DNA of 64,000 nucleotides. Origin: Gnetum montanum (taxonomy: Eukaryota; Streptophyta; Gnetopsida; Gnetales; Gnetaceae). Position 1 is the stretch's first letter. Each line of letters starts with the position of its first letter. The stretch is taken from contig MNCI01018361.1 in NCBI GenBank assembly GCA_015680685.1, forward strand, positions 688,917-752,916, read 5' to 3'. Below, piece by piece: positions 46,170 through 57,530 of this stretch. A program made the position numbers and the translations under genes. Below the pieces are notes generated by a model that had not been told where the DNA came from, did no database searches, and worked only from the letters and a program-made list of their open reading frames with translations.

Positions 46170-46780
46170 TGCAAGCCATAGCGATACTGGGCCATTACAA
46201 GCCATCATGATTCTATTATTAGGCTTAAGCCTTAACGGGTCCCATGCCAGTTTAAGGCCATAACGGGAGGGCTAATGCTAGTTTTTAGCCATTTCAAGCC
46301 ATGTGTTGCTATATTTTGGCCATTCCATGTCATGCATTGCTAGTTTAAGGTTATTCCAGGTCACGGCAATAGTTTAAGGCCATTTTGAGCCACGCGTTGG
46401 CCACAGTGATAATTTAAGGCCATTCTAGGCCACGGTAAGGGGTTTAAAGGTAATAGTTTTGGGCCATTTCGAGCTGCTAGCCTAGTTTATGGTGATAGTT
46501 TAAGGCCATTCTGGACTGTAGCAATAGTTCTAGGCCATTCTGAGCCATTGGCCTAATTTATAGCAATGGTTTTAGGCCATTCTGGGCCACAGCAATAGTT
46601 TTAGGTCATTCCGTGCCACAACGATAGTTTTAGGCTATTTCAAGCAGCAATAATAGTTTTAGGCCACTTCAAGCCATTGCATAGTTTAAGGGTGATAGTT
46701 TAAGATCATTCTAGGCCACTAGTAATGGGATGAAAAGCAATAGTTTTAGGCCATTCTGAGTAGCAAATTGCCATCTCTCT
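46170..46780. repeat. About 40-bp tandem array in the intron of element 2
   Basis: Around fifteen diverged units with core AGTTTAAGGCCATTCTGAGCCA. Variants replace AAGG by TAGG or TTTAGG. Units are imperfect and vary from about 35 to 45 bp. The array flanks the antisense gene on its 3' side and shares its AGTTTAAGG core with the array at 36690-37075. Confidence 0.65.
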
Positions 46781-47159
46781 TTTTTGTAATTTTTTTACTT
46801 TTATGATTTTTATGCATTTTTTATGTTTTTCATGCATTAACATAATAACTGCGAGACTGTAAACTAAGTAAGCAAATGCATAAACAAATTAGATGACTAC
46901 GTAAACAAAGAAAATAAAGGTATAAACAAAGCAAACTGATGTGTAATCTAAGAATCAAGCTAACTACAAATAATAGGCTACATGCTAATCTAATGTGAAA
47001 CAAATGCAACATAAGCAAAAAGTAAAATACATGGCATGTAGAAGTAAATAGCAAGTGGGCATCTGGCACGTTTTAGACTAAGGGGTAACCTTAGTCATGC
47101 AGTTGCTTCCTAACCTGGTGTGGATTAGGAGGTGTGTATCGTCTGGATTGCACTATCCA

Positions 47160-47800
47160 ATAATCCCCTTAACCTTCACTTGCTACATCAAAGGGCAATT
47201 CTACCCAAAGGGCATCCTTCGAGAGCTTATTAACTTCTGCCATCTTTTCAAGTGTGTCTGCATCATGTGTCTCATTGTTTTTTGTAGGTCTGTCATCAGG
47301 AAACTCAACCTCCGACCCTTCCTCCATATCTATGTTGTTGATGGCCAAATGGGCAGCATTATCACCATGGATGATAACTTTTTCACCTTCATATGGGAGG
47401 TGGATCTCTTGATGAATCAAAGAGGAGATGGCTTGAAACTAGGCCAGCCAAGGTTTGCTCAATACCAGGTTGAAGCTTAGCATCTCTTCTATGAAAATGA
47501 ACTCAACAATGATGGGGAATTGCTCCCCTACTACAAAAATTATAGTAATTATGCCCTTGACAATGACACATGACCCATTGAAGGATTTCAAGCACATGAT
47601 TTTTGTTGGCCTAATTTGATCCACAAGGCCTAGCCTATCCACAACAATGTATGGTATTGTGTTTGTGGCTACTCCATCATCAACATGCACTCTGTAAACT
47701 TTGCATTGCCCAATGTGTATAGTAATAAACATTAGAGTTGGTATGACCTTACTCCTATCAAGATTAACCTTGATTGCTTCATCGTGAAATGCTAGGGATG
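47160..47800 (-). pseudogene. Aspartic protease of element 2
   Basis: The minus strand shows VHVDDGVATNTIPYIVVDRLGL, the retropepsin active site with D-D-G where D-T/S-G is usual. It is followed by IVEFIFIEEMLSFNLVLSKPWLA, the Tat-type Y-N-x-I-L-G-R-P-W-L block with R changed to K. The frame continues in a charged linker (GDNAAHLAINNIDM) toward the presumed donor site. It cleaves the polyprotein. Confidence 0.7.
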
Positions 47801-47859
47801 TTGGACTCGATTTCTATGGTATAGGAGGCAACATCACTGCATGGATGGAGGTCTCATTT

Positions 47860-50230
47860 AGAATGATGTACTCTATAATAAGGATAAAGGTCAACATTCG
47901 CACTAATTTTTCACAGTGAGCAAATGAAGTCATGATTAGATCATACAAGCTCAATGTTGTATTTTTATATTTGAGCACTTGTTTGACCTGAGCTAATGCA
48001 TCCACAAAGTCCTTGCCATTATTTGCAATTTTTTGACCTTGACTTATTCCATGCAACCTAAGAGATATATTTCTCATGGAGGTGACTTAGGCTTTGTTTT
48101 CTTGGCTTGCTTAGGGGCCTCAGTGCTCCCTTGTGATTTACTCATTGTGGCTTCTTCATTCGTTTTGGCCATAGGAACCACAAATATAGAAACTGGTTTT
48201 GGTGAAACTAGTGCTCTTTGGTCTTGATGTTGCCTAATCATTTTGTCTACAAGATGCTCATTGGGTCTCCTATATTACCACCTTGAGGGCCTGCCAATGC
48301 TGCTAGAAGGTTTTCCCTTGAAAAGGAAGGGACCGACATGTTGGCTAGCACCAGGCTTCAGACAGGTGAGGGGCTAACATGTTGTGGGACCCTGATGATG
48401 AAGGGTGGTTGAATAGTTTTTGATAATGTAACTTGCGGGGGGACCCTAACTATGAAGGGCATTTTGGATTCTTGAGATGGCACTCTAATGACAAAAGCAG
48501 GCCTCAAACTCATGGGGGCCAAGGAAACCCATTCACTACCAGAGGATACCTAGACCACAAATGGTTGCTACACCAGTTCTAGATTGTCATCAATGCTAAT
48601 ATCATTTATGACATAACCAACATTGTTTACATTTAGAGGATCATTGTACACCCTCATGGGCTAGTTTTGTAGCCTAACTAGGTTTGCAGTGTTAAGCATT
48701 AGCTTGCCTCTATTAATCATCCTTTGTAGGTCATCTTGCAAAGCTAGACAAAAGTCTGTGTTATGGCCAAACAACTAGCAATAATAGCAAAATTAGTCTA
48801 GCCTAAAATGTCTTGGGACCAAGGGCTCGTTTGGTGTCACCAAAGCAGGATTTCTCATTACCTCGCAATATCTATCATGATTTTTGTGGGCACCTTTAGA
48901 CATTTGTTTGTGTTGGATACATCCAACTTTTAGCAATTGGTCTAGCAACTCTGAAGGCTTTAGTGGCAACAAGGTATACTTAGAACGATCCTTGCACTCA
49001 AAGTTGTGCCTTTGAACAACTTATGTTATGGCCACCAAGGATGTAGGGTGGTTGGTTACCTTAGCACTAGAGTTGGTAACTTTTTTGTTAGTAAGGGTTT
49101 TGGGCTACCTAACCGTCTACCCTTGGTTGGCTACTTTAGCTTCTTTGGTTATAGTTGCCACCATTGTGCTTTGTTTTCCCTTGTCTTTTTCTCTCCTTGC
49201 ATGTTGGTTCTTATAGGCCACATAGACCGAGTCCTTGCTAGCTTCTGCTACATTTTCCATGCTTTTAGTTTGAGCAAAAGCTTGGCTTAAGGATCGTGGG
49301 CCTAGGTAATATAGTTTTAACTTTATAAAGTCATTGACTACACACTTAAAAATGGCTAGGAGACGTGCTTCAACTATCAACTCTCCTATTTCATTTAGCA
49401 AGGCACTCTAGTGTTGAATGAACTTCTGCACAGGTTCTAGGTGGCCCTGCTTAACTTGCATTAGTTGGTCTAAGGTGGTCTTTGGCTTCAAATTATATTT
49501 GAATCATGTTACAAATTAGCTCAAGAGGTCCTCCAAGAAGGAGATAGAGCCTCTAGGTAGTGCACAATACCAATCCAATGCTTTACCAGTCAGTGACATG
49601 GTGAACACATGTGTAATGGCATGTGGCCATGCTTGCAAAAACATACAATCTAACCTAAATGTGACTAAATGTGCATTGGGGTCTCCCTCACCATTGTATT
49701 TGCTGAACTGAGGTAGTGAGATTCTAGCTAGAAGAGTTAGAGGTGGGACTACAGGACTTATAGGGTCATCTTGGTAGAAATCCACCACTTTAATAGTTTT
49801 AGAGGAGGTAACTTTGAGCCACTTCACCTCTTTCATCAAGCTTTGGATCATCTAAAATGCTTGGTTTAAGCTTTGAGATGCTCCAACTGGCTATGCTGAT
49901 TGTGTTATCTACTGTTGAACTAGTTGTGTGGTCCATGATCTGGTTGCGAGTTGTGAAACTGTGTAATGTGCTTAATGTATTGGCTGTGCTATAGGGATGA
50001 TGATTAGGGTAAGCAACACACACGTAGGTTGGGCTAACACTGAGGGCATTGATGAAATAGGTAAGATGTACGGTGCTTGAATCGTTTGGGGCCTAGAGAT
50101 TGGCCCTGCATGAACATATGGTTGAACTAATACAATTACTACAAGCAAAGATGGTTGAATGAGTTGTGATGCTGCTACTAAGGGCAAGTCAAAGGGAGCC
50201 ATTGCATCATAACATGTGTGTTGCATTTGG
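47860..50230 (-). pseudogene. gag of element 2 with zinc knuckle
   Basis: The capsid core (about 49740-49300) reads LPQFSKYNGEGDPNAHLVTF, MSLTGKALDWYCALPRGSI, LMQVKQGHLEPVQKFIQH and later LYYLGPRSLSQAFAQT, the standard gypsy retrotransposon gag. A zinc-knuckle-like block at about 48795-48750 has C-x2-C-x4-H-x4-C (CYYC-LFGHNTDFC) followed by LQDDLQRMINRGKL, typical of Tat gag. The N-terminal part is hydrophobic-rich with P and Q. Stops and frameshifts are present. The start codon is not defined; 50226 is the most upstream ATG in this frame. Confidence 0.7.
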
Positions 50231-51258
50231 TGCGTTACTATTATAGAACTTGATCTAGGCTTGGCAAAGTGGTAAGGTGATGCTGGTGCTATGACCCTCT
50301 CGAAGAGAACAAGTGAACTAAACCGAGGAGGGGCTAGGGATCACTCATTATATGATGGTGTGAATAGAGCCCTTGTGCTCTGAGTAATCTTCAATCTCAT
50401 CCTCTTCCTCCTATTAATCCTCCTCGTAGTACGTTCCTACATCGCCCTCACCTGCTCAAATAAGTTTGGCTAATAGCCAATTGTGGAATTCTGTGAGCAA
50501 GATAATATCAAATGAAGAGGGGATATGCTCCCATCCACCCTGATGGATGAGCTCGTGGTTTTTTTTTTTTTGTCTCCATGTCAAAATAGTCTACAACTAA
50601 CCTTGCTTGAATCTTTGCACATATGAAGTTCTAGTGCTAGTTGCTTAGCACAACATATTTTAGGTCTTGACCATGTAACCTAAGGAATTACCTTTAATTG
50701 CTATTACAACACTCCCAAGGGCATCTGGTCTCCTGTTGGATGGGTAAGATGTCGAGTGTATTTGAGATTGATACCAAAGGTTGATTCGGGTCCATGGTCT
50801 CAAATTGAATTGTAAGAGGGAACTGTAGGAGTTTCTAGTCGTGAAACACTGTGGATGACATTGAAACTAATCCTATCCTAGCTAACACCACTAACTATGC
50901 TAACTACACTCTCCATGCTAGAGAGTAGACTACGCTAACTACACTCTCTACAACGAAGAGCAAACTATGCTAACTATGCTGGAGATGACTATGCTCCAAT
51001 TGAAGACAACAAGAACTTAGCAATAGTGGAAATGAGTGTGATTTTGGTTGCTACATGGGATCTCGAGGGGGCTTATTATAGTTTCCAATCTACACCGATA
51101 GGTTAGTAGACAATGCTTGCGTTGGCTTATGATCTAGCTACTGTTGCATGCACAGCAAGTCCATAGGGGTGTTATGGTTTATGCTAGCCCGAAGCTAGCA
51201 ACTACAATGCAGAGAGCATGTGAGACAACCACAATGGAGTCTGAAAAATGTTGTTCAA
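50231..51258 (-). other. Leader between primer site and gag of element 2
   Basis: No domain recognised. Between 50880 and 51000 there are several ACTAYGCTCTC words like those of the LTR array. A T-run lies near 50560-50571. Confidence 0.4.
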
Positions 51259-51276
51259 CCCTCCTTCTAGCACTAG
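51259..51276 (-). other. Primer-binding site of element 2
   Basis: Four bases inside the 5' LTR the minus strand reads TAGTGCTAGAAGGAGGG, one change from the site of element 1. Confidence 0.6.
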
Positions 51277-51280
51277 AAAT

Positions 51281-52937
51281 AGTAACAATTGAAAAACTTG
51301 GCAACTGGAACATCAAGTTCCATAGGCACACAACCTAACCATGAATCCATGGGAGGGCCTGCTAGAGGTGGAGATGGGATGCCCTAGATGGTCTAGCTGA
51401 TAGAACAAGGACTTACCAAATGCAACAAGGGTGCAACATGGTTAGCTATAGTGCTAATGTGAGACAGTGTTGAAGGTGCAAGTGGTGTTTATGATGTTTG
51501 CAGTGTTTATGGTGTCAATGCTATAACCGGTGTCAATAGGGTCAAGCATAGTCATAGGTGCTCAAGGAGGCAAGTGTAGTCAAGAGTTTCAACAAGGTGG
51601 GTAGTGTTGACACAAGAGGACTACTACTTGAGTGCAGTTTAAACATGTTTACATAGTAGGGTGGTGAAAAAATACAAGTAAAATGTGGAGAATGCAAAGA
51701 AATAGTAAGAACAAAGTGGAATACCACCCCAAACGGGGTTGAGCATAGTTATAAGGTACAAAATGTATAGTAGAAGCAAGTGGACAGTGTAGTCATAATC
51801 CCTGGGCTATCCAGCCATGAAAATTGGTGTTTTGCTGAGGTGTCCACATCTACTAGGTTAGCTTCCATAATGTACTACTGGGCACGATGTTCTGCTAGGC
51901 TACAGGGGGATTTACGATGGTCTACAACTTCGCCTCTTTCTTTTTGGTTCACTAATATGCCCTTGGTTTTCTCCCAAGTGCTCCTTAGATTTTCCAACCC
52001 TAAAACCTTTGACAACATAGGTATTTATAGGTTTAGGGTTAGTGGAAAATGTGGGATGACTACCACATGCTGGAGGGGATGGTTGAGACTACACTCAGTG
52101 TAGTGATTATTCATGTGGTGTACTAATGGGGCTAGTAGTGTTATGCTTTGATGTGCTCTACCAAACTCTACGTGACTATGAGACTATGACTACACTACCA
52201 ACCACATGTGTGTGCTGAGAAGACCATAGAGTACCTAAAAAATAACACTCATAGACTACGCTCAGCAAGACTATGCTTTCCACACTCTCACATGGGGTCA
52301 AGCATAGTTACAATTTTGGGGAAAAAGGGTACATAAAAAGGAAATATTTTGCTGACTATGCTCGCCGAATGTGAGTTGACTACATTCTAGAGCTAAGCTG
52401 AGCATTGTTGCTACACTGTAGAGGCTGCTGGAAACTATTCTAACTAACTACACTCTCCACGAGAGTTTGACTACGCTCTAGGTTGGGGGAGAGCGTAGTC
52501 TCAATGTTAGTGAAATCTATAAGAAAATAAATTTTTGCAGACTATGCTCTCCATGGGAAGTTGACTATGCTTCCAACTAGGGGAGAGCATAGTGTCAACA
52601 CTTAGCCAAAATTTGCAAAACTAGCCTTCCTGCTGACTATGCTCTCTATAAGAGGCTAACTACGCTCCCATCTGGGGGAGAGTGTAGTCTCAACAATTGT
52701 CAAAACTTGTGAAAACTTGCTTCCTGTTCACTACACTCTCCATGAGAGGCTAACTACACTCCCAACTAGGGTTGAGCGTAGTCTTGATACTTAGAAAAAA
52801 TTTGCAAAACTAGCCTTCCTTCTAACTACACTCTCTACAAGAGGCTAACTATAGTCCCATCTAAGAAAGAGTGTAATCTCGACACTTAGCCAAAATTTGT
52901 AACTGGGATGCCATAGTCTAGATTTAGTGATGTTTCA
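51281..52937 (-). repeat. 5' LTR of element 2
   Basis: Partner of 33961-35584. The element start on the minus strand is TGAAACATC. The inner end reads AG where TG is expected on the plus strand, a likely mutation. A minus-strand TATAAATA box lies at 52022-52029. A 107-codon plus-strand frame here recurs at 34442 only because the LTRs are copies. Confidence 0.85.
52240..52915. repeat. 94-bp tandem array in U3 (5' LTR copy)
   Basis: Six units starting near 52340, 52445, 52539, 52634, 52729 and 52824. Each contains GACTATGCTCTC and GAGCGTAGTC half-sites in inverse orientation. The array lies upstream of the minus-strand TATA box, where enhancers of LTRs are expected. Confidence 0.7.
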
Positions 52938-52942
52938 ATGAG

Positions 52943-53717
52943 TCGTAGTTGGCTATATCAATGAGGCCCCATCGACTAAGCCCCATCAACACATCATTTC
53001 ATGCATCGACTAGGCCCCATGGATATAAGATCTATATTTGCCTATAAATACACACTCACCAACCGCATTTATAGTAATGGATTGATAGAAGTAGCAAATC
53101 TCTTGCAATTTTTCCATTCAAAAGTTAAAATATTTTCCTAGGTGCCCATAGCAGGAGTCATTGAGTATACAAATCTTTATTCAAGCATTTTAGTACCTAA
53201 GCACAACAATGTGTACAGTAATAAACATGAGCTTCTTGATAAACCTTGTAGCATTCTAGATAGTTTAGCTATTTTATTTATGCATTTAATGTTTTCAGTT
53301 ATTTATTTAATGTTTCTTAGTAATTAAGCTAATTAAGCAAGATAAGCTACATAGATTAAATACATAAGTATGACTACTTCGAGCATAACACATATTCGCT
53401 TGGTAATCCCAACAGTGTTATTACTTGGTACACCTAGTAGCATAGTGCTTAATAACCCAATAGTGGATATGTGCGTTTAGAACATGTACAAAAAGTGGGA
53501 CCAGATGCTTATGCTAGGATTAGTTAGAGATCGATTAGTTAGTTAAATTAAATTAGTAAAAAAATTACTTTTTCTCTCTCTTCAAGCTCCAAAGAACATA
53601 AAACATCAAATGATAAAATCATATGCCTTAATTACACTTAACCATACCTGTGTACTTCACAAGTGTAATTGGAAAGACAATAAACAACCTTCAGGGTAAG
53701 GCTCACTTCCTCTAAAG
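52943..53717 (+). repeat. 5' LTR of element 3, main part
   Basis: Aligns with 62906-63655 of the 3' LTR and with 1712-2470 of copy 0. A TATAAATA box lies at 53043-53050. The first seven bases of this LTR lie at 33954-33960, on the other side of element 2. The alignment stops near 53717, about 110 bp before the expected LTR end, so a deletion begins here. The small ORF 53142-53327 is present in both LTRs only as a copy. Confidence 0.8.
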
Positions 53718-54239
53718 TAATTAGGAAGTTCTACAAGCCATGCCTCATTTCAACATCACTATTATCTTCTACAGTACCATCAAACTCATTCACCATTTAC
53801 TTAAGGGAAACACCCATATCCATACCATCCTTTGCATACGTTTGCACATATCCCTCTGCCCTCAACCCAATTACCTCCTATTCCATCCATGTAGGATGAA
53901 ATTCCTCCATAGCTGCAATAGCGAAATGCTACAAGCGCTATACATTCACAATCGGCCTTCCAACCGAGTGGTTCAAACAATTGATCTAGGAAATGATCAT
54001 TTTTTCGATCTAATAGCACTCCAAAACCCTCAAAACCTAATGTGGTTGGTCACCCTATATCTCCAACACCCTCATCCTCAACATCAAACACATTCGAGTG
54101 TCCTTCAAACCAAACACCACCTCAAATTTGCACTGTGATGTTAACTCATGTTGTTTTCAATTGGATCAAGGCTGGCAATCTTTCCATGAAAAGATTTGAC
54201 CTGGGAAGTCCTCTCATTTACTTACAAATTGCTTAACAT
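53718..54239 (+). other. Deletion junction region of element 3
   Basis: The 3' end of the LTR, the primer-binding site and a recognisable gag are all missing. A 132-codon frame (53740-54138) has no gypsy gag motif. It may be a remnant of the gag C-terminus, which is poorly conserved. Confidence 0.4.
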
Positions 54240-54926
54240 GAGCCATGCAAGGCTCTTCTTGATTCTAATTCCAATTTTAATCTCATCTTCTATGACATAT
54301 ACAAGGCCTAGAACCTACTGCCTCTCATGAAGAGAAACATCCATTTGGAATTGGTAGACCTATCAATCACTATTCTCTTAGGACTAGAGGAGCACATTAT
54401 GATCACAGTTTATGGGTGGTCCTATCCTACTAATTTTCTAGTGATCAAGGTGGAAAATTCCAAAGGTGACTTCCCCATCATTATGGGAAGGGCATGGTTA
54501 AGCATAGTTGATGCACAAATGGACATCAAGGACCTTTCCTTGAAAATCTCCAAGGAAAATGACTTTGGAAGGCTAGAGAAGAACCATGTTCCATGCATCG
54601 TGTACAATGATAATGGATGGAATTGCGTGCAAAAGATTTGGTCTATCAAAAGTACATACATTAAAGCATGCCATCAGTGTGTGCAAGACACAAATATCCA
54701 AAGGTGCCTGCATGTAGTAGCCACAAAATTGGAAGGCACCCAGTGGCTAACAACTTACTCAAATAGTAGCACACTATGCATGGAACCTACTAAGAGCCTG
54801 ACATGTGGTTATGTTAAAGGCATGGATGAACTTAAGCAAGTTCATCACCAACTCTCCAACGATGAAGATGATGATACCTATTGGGAAAAGTTGGAAATCC
54901 CTGAAACTTCAAACAGGATCCCCTAG
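54240..54926 (+). pseudogene. Aspartic protease of element 3
   Basis: The reading CKALLDSNSNFNLIFYDIYKAW corresponds to the retropepsin active-site block, with D-S-N in place of D-S/T-G. It is followed by YPTNFLVIKVE and DFPIIMGRAWLSIVDAQMDI, the Athila-type P-I-L-L-G-R-P-F-L block. The open frame continues 199 codons from 54327, with a charged spacer to RT. No gag precedes it. Confidence 0.7.
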
Positions 54927-54939
54927 AGTTAACAACTCT

Positions 54940-55900
54940 ATAGCTAGAATGGAGTATGCATTTTTAAACAATGGCAAGTCGGTTATAATCAATGCAAATC
55001 TTGCTCCTCAACAAAAAGATAAGTTGTTGAAGGTGGCCAACAAATGGCCAACAGCCTTTACTTGGTCATATCCCAAGCTGATTGGAATCGATCCAAGAAT
55101 ATGCCAACATCGTATTTACACTAACCCAACCATGATACCAAGAAGGTAGTCGTAGAGGCGGCTGAATTCCAAATTGAAGAAGATCGCCAAGGAAGAAATA
55201 GAACAACTCCTAAAAGCAAGGTTCATCTATCCCATCACAGACAGTAAGTGGGTTAGCCAACTCGTAATTTTGCCAAAGAACGGTGGCAAGTGGTGGGTCT
55301 ACATCGATTTTATGTTGTTGAATATGACAACATTTAAAGATTATTTCCCATTTCCATTTGTAGACCAAGTGTTGGACACTATCTCCAAGCATTACTATTA
55401 TAGCTTCTTGGATGGTTATAGTGGCTATAACCAAATCCAAATTGTGCCAAAATATTAGGCCAATACAACATTCACAAGTCCCTAAGAAACTTTTGCACAT
55501 CGTAAGATGTCATTTGGTCTATGCAGTGCCCCTGTAACATTTCAATGCCTAGTCCTTAGTATTTTCCAACAACAAATTGGTAGCAGGATAGAAGTATTCA
55601 TGGATGACTTCTCTACCTATGGGGCTACATTTAAGCAAGCCTTTGATTGTCTCAAGTAAGTACTGAAGAGATGTATTGAAAAAAACCTTAGGTTCAATTA
55701 GCAAAAAACCATTTAATGGTCCAGGAAGACATAGTATTAGGGCACAAAATTACTCAAGCAGGGATTGAGGTAAACTCGAAAAAGATAAGGGTCATCCAAG
55801 AAATTACATGCCAACAAGAGATAGTTAAAGATGTCCAATCATTCCTTGGACACACTGGCTACTACCGGTGATTCATAGAGAATTTCTCTAAGATTACAAA
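54940..55900 (+). pseudogene. Reverse transcriptase of element 3
   Basis: Blocks in order: FTWSYPKLIGIDP (entry), CQHRIYTNP, WVSQLVILPKNGGKWWVYID (motif with first catalytic region), FPFPFVDQVLDTI, SFLDGYSGYNQI, KMSFGLCSAPVTFQ, VFMDDFSTYG near 55596-55625 (both catalytic aspartates kept), then after frameshifts VLGHKITQAGI and FLGHTGYYR. Several stops. It directly follows the protease and directly precedes RNase H, as in Athila. Confidence 0.8.
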
Positions 55901-55904
55901 GCCA

Positions 55905-56420
55905 TTGGTCAAGCTTACAAAGAAAGATGCTCCTTTCATCTAGACCGAGTGTAAACATGCATTCCAACTATTAAAAGAAAAACTCATAGAAACTCTAATT
56001 CTACAAGCACTATACTAGTTCAGACCATTCCACATAATGAAGGATGCATCTAATTATGCTTTGTATGTTGTGCTTATGTAGTTAGATGATAAAAAATGTC
56101 TATATTACATCCATTGTGTGAGCTAAAGCATTATGAATGCACAATTGAATTACACCACGATGGAGAAAGAATTAATGGCAGTGGTGTATGCTCTTAAAAA
56201 TTTCAAGCACTATGTACTTCGTTATAAAGTATTTATGCACATAAACCATAGTGCCATCCACTTCCTAATGAATAAGCCAACAGTGAGGCCCTATATCATA
56301 TGATGGCTCATGATATTGCAAAAATTCAATCTCACGATGGTAGATTAGAAAGGGATTGAGAATGTGGTTGATAACCATCTCTCTCGGTTAAGATGGGATA
56401 ATAAAGAGAAGAAGAGCCCT
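55905..56420 (+). pseudogene. RNase H of element 3
   Basis: Reads KKDAPFI, CKHAFQLLKEKLI, FHIMKDASNYALYVVLM (first aspartate in KDAS), LNYTTMEKELMAVVYAL (catalytic glutamate in M-E-K-E), FKHYVLRYKVFMHINH (the second aspartate of T-D-H is changed to N) and ENVVDNHLSRL. Stops interrupt it. No aRNH follows before integrase. Confidence 0.75.
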
Positions 56421-56479
56421 CTCTCTAATCAATTTTTAGACGAACTCCTCTTTACAAGAGCAATAAATGACCAAGTGCC

Positions 56480-57530
56480 CATTGAAACAAAATAGTACAA
56501 TGGCACCCTGACTTACATTCTCACTCAGGAAAGGCCACAAGGTCTAGACTTTAGGAAGAAACAACAATTTCTTCATCAAGTAAAGTACTTCATGAAAATC
56601 AACGAATACCTTTACAAGGCATGCACAGATGGCCTGGTTCGTTGGTGTGCCCCTAATGCAGATCAACTATGCATTCTCCAAGATGCTCATGATAGCCCTT
56701 GTAGAGGCCACTATGTAGGGAGGTGCATGGCCATAAAAATCTTGATGGCAGGATACTATTGGCCTACAACTTTTAGGGATGCCCACTAGTTTGTCTGATG
56801 TTGTGAACATTGTCAAAGAGATGGTGGGATGACTACTCGAATGCAAGGTCCTCAACAATGGATTCAACCACTAGAGCCCTTTGACATATGGGGCATTGAC
56901 TTCATGGGTCCCATCATACCCATGTCTAATGAAAAGGCATATATCATTGTAGCAGTTGACTACTACACCAAATGGGTAGAAGCAGTAGCTGTCACTAATT
57001 GTACATCATTTACTACTACTAAATTTGTTCAACAAAATGTTGTCACTAAGTTTGGGGTGCCACGCGCACTAATTTCTGATAATGGAACTCACTTTATAGG
57101 TGCCACCTTTTGAAAACTTATGCAACGCTTGGGGATCGAACATAAATTAATAACACCCTATCATCCCCCAAGCCAACGATCAAGCAGAGGTGACTAATAA
57201 GGAGATCACAAAGATCCTAACAAAGACCATAAATAGATATAGGAGAGACTAGAGCGTAAACTCAACAATGTCCTTTGGGCCTACCGCTCAACATGGAAAC
57301 TCCCTATTGGCTACTCTCCCTACGAGCTAGTGTACAGAAAACTTCCAACACTCCTAATTCAATCCAAGCTCTATACACTCTTAACAGCCTATGATCTGAA
57401 TCTTGACCTAAGTCTAGTACAAAAAGAAAGCTTAATCAACCTCAACATGCTAGATGAAAATCAATTAGTGTCCCTATCTTTAAATGAGGTGCACAAGACA
57501 TTTAACAAGTAATTTCATGACCTCAAAATA
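56480..57530 (+). pseudogene. Integrase of element 3
   Basis: Zinc region: HDSPCRGHYVGR, YYWPTTF and CCEHCQRDG. Core: FDIWGIDFMGP (first aspartate), YTKWVEAVAV, GVPRALISDNGTHF (second aspartate), then a one-base frameshift after the HPPS block, beyond which NDQAEVTNKEI keeps the third catalytic glutamate. The C-terminal part reads WAYRSTWKLPIGYSPYELVY and ends near 57512. All three catalytic residues survive in sequence, though in different frames. Confidence 0.8.

Larger units (their letters stand above)
40584..47114 (-). other. Candidate giant intron of element 2 between PR and RT
   Basis: On the minus strand the protease frame ends near CCAG/GTTAGG (junction at 47115/47114), a good plant donor. 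RT coding resumes after TTTCTAATTTATTTTGTAG (acceptor at 40585-40584), a strong pyrimidine-rich acceptor. An intron at exactly this position is an established property of Ogre elements, but those I know of are far shorter. The interior holds an antisense spliced gene-like region (about 42430-45960), tandem arrays and a GC-richer stretch (41280-41950). A second donor candidate, AAG/GTTACC, lies about 27 bases downstream. Splicing is inferred, not shown. Confidence 0.55.
33961..52937 (-). mobile_element. Element 2: Ogre-like giant LTR retroelement
   Basis: The 18,977-bp element is flanked by the exact duplication ATGAG (33956-33960 and 52938-52942). LTRs are about 1.63 kb. The minus-strand order is 5' LTR, primer site, gag with zinc knuckle, protease, a 6.5-kb region bounded by good splice signals, RT, gypsy RNase H, aRNH, integrase, a tandem repeat array, polypurine tract, 3' LTR. 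Large size, aRNH after RNase H, an intron between protease and RT, and tandem repeats before the 3' LTR are all features known from Ogre elements. It landed inside the first bases of the 5' LTR of element 3, so it is younger. Confidence 0.85.

Noticed and set aside
53142-53327. 61-codon open frame conserved at 53142-53327 and 63083-63268
   Set aside because: Both lie in the two LTRs of element 3, so similarity comes from LTR copying. There is no domain, and the third LTR copy at 1705-2586 does not keep the frame.
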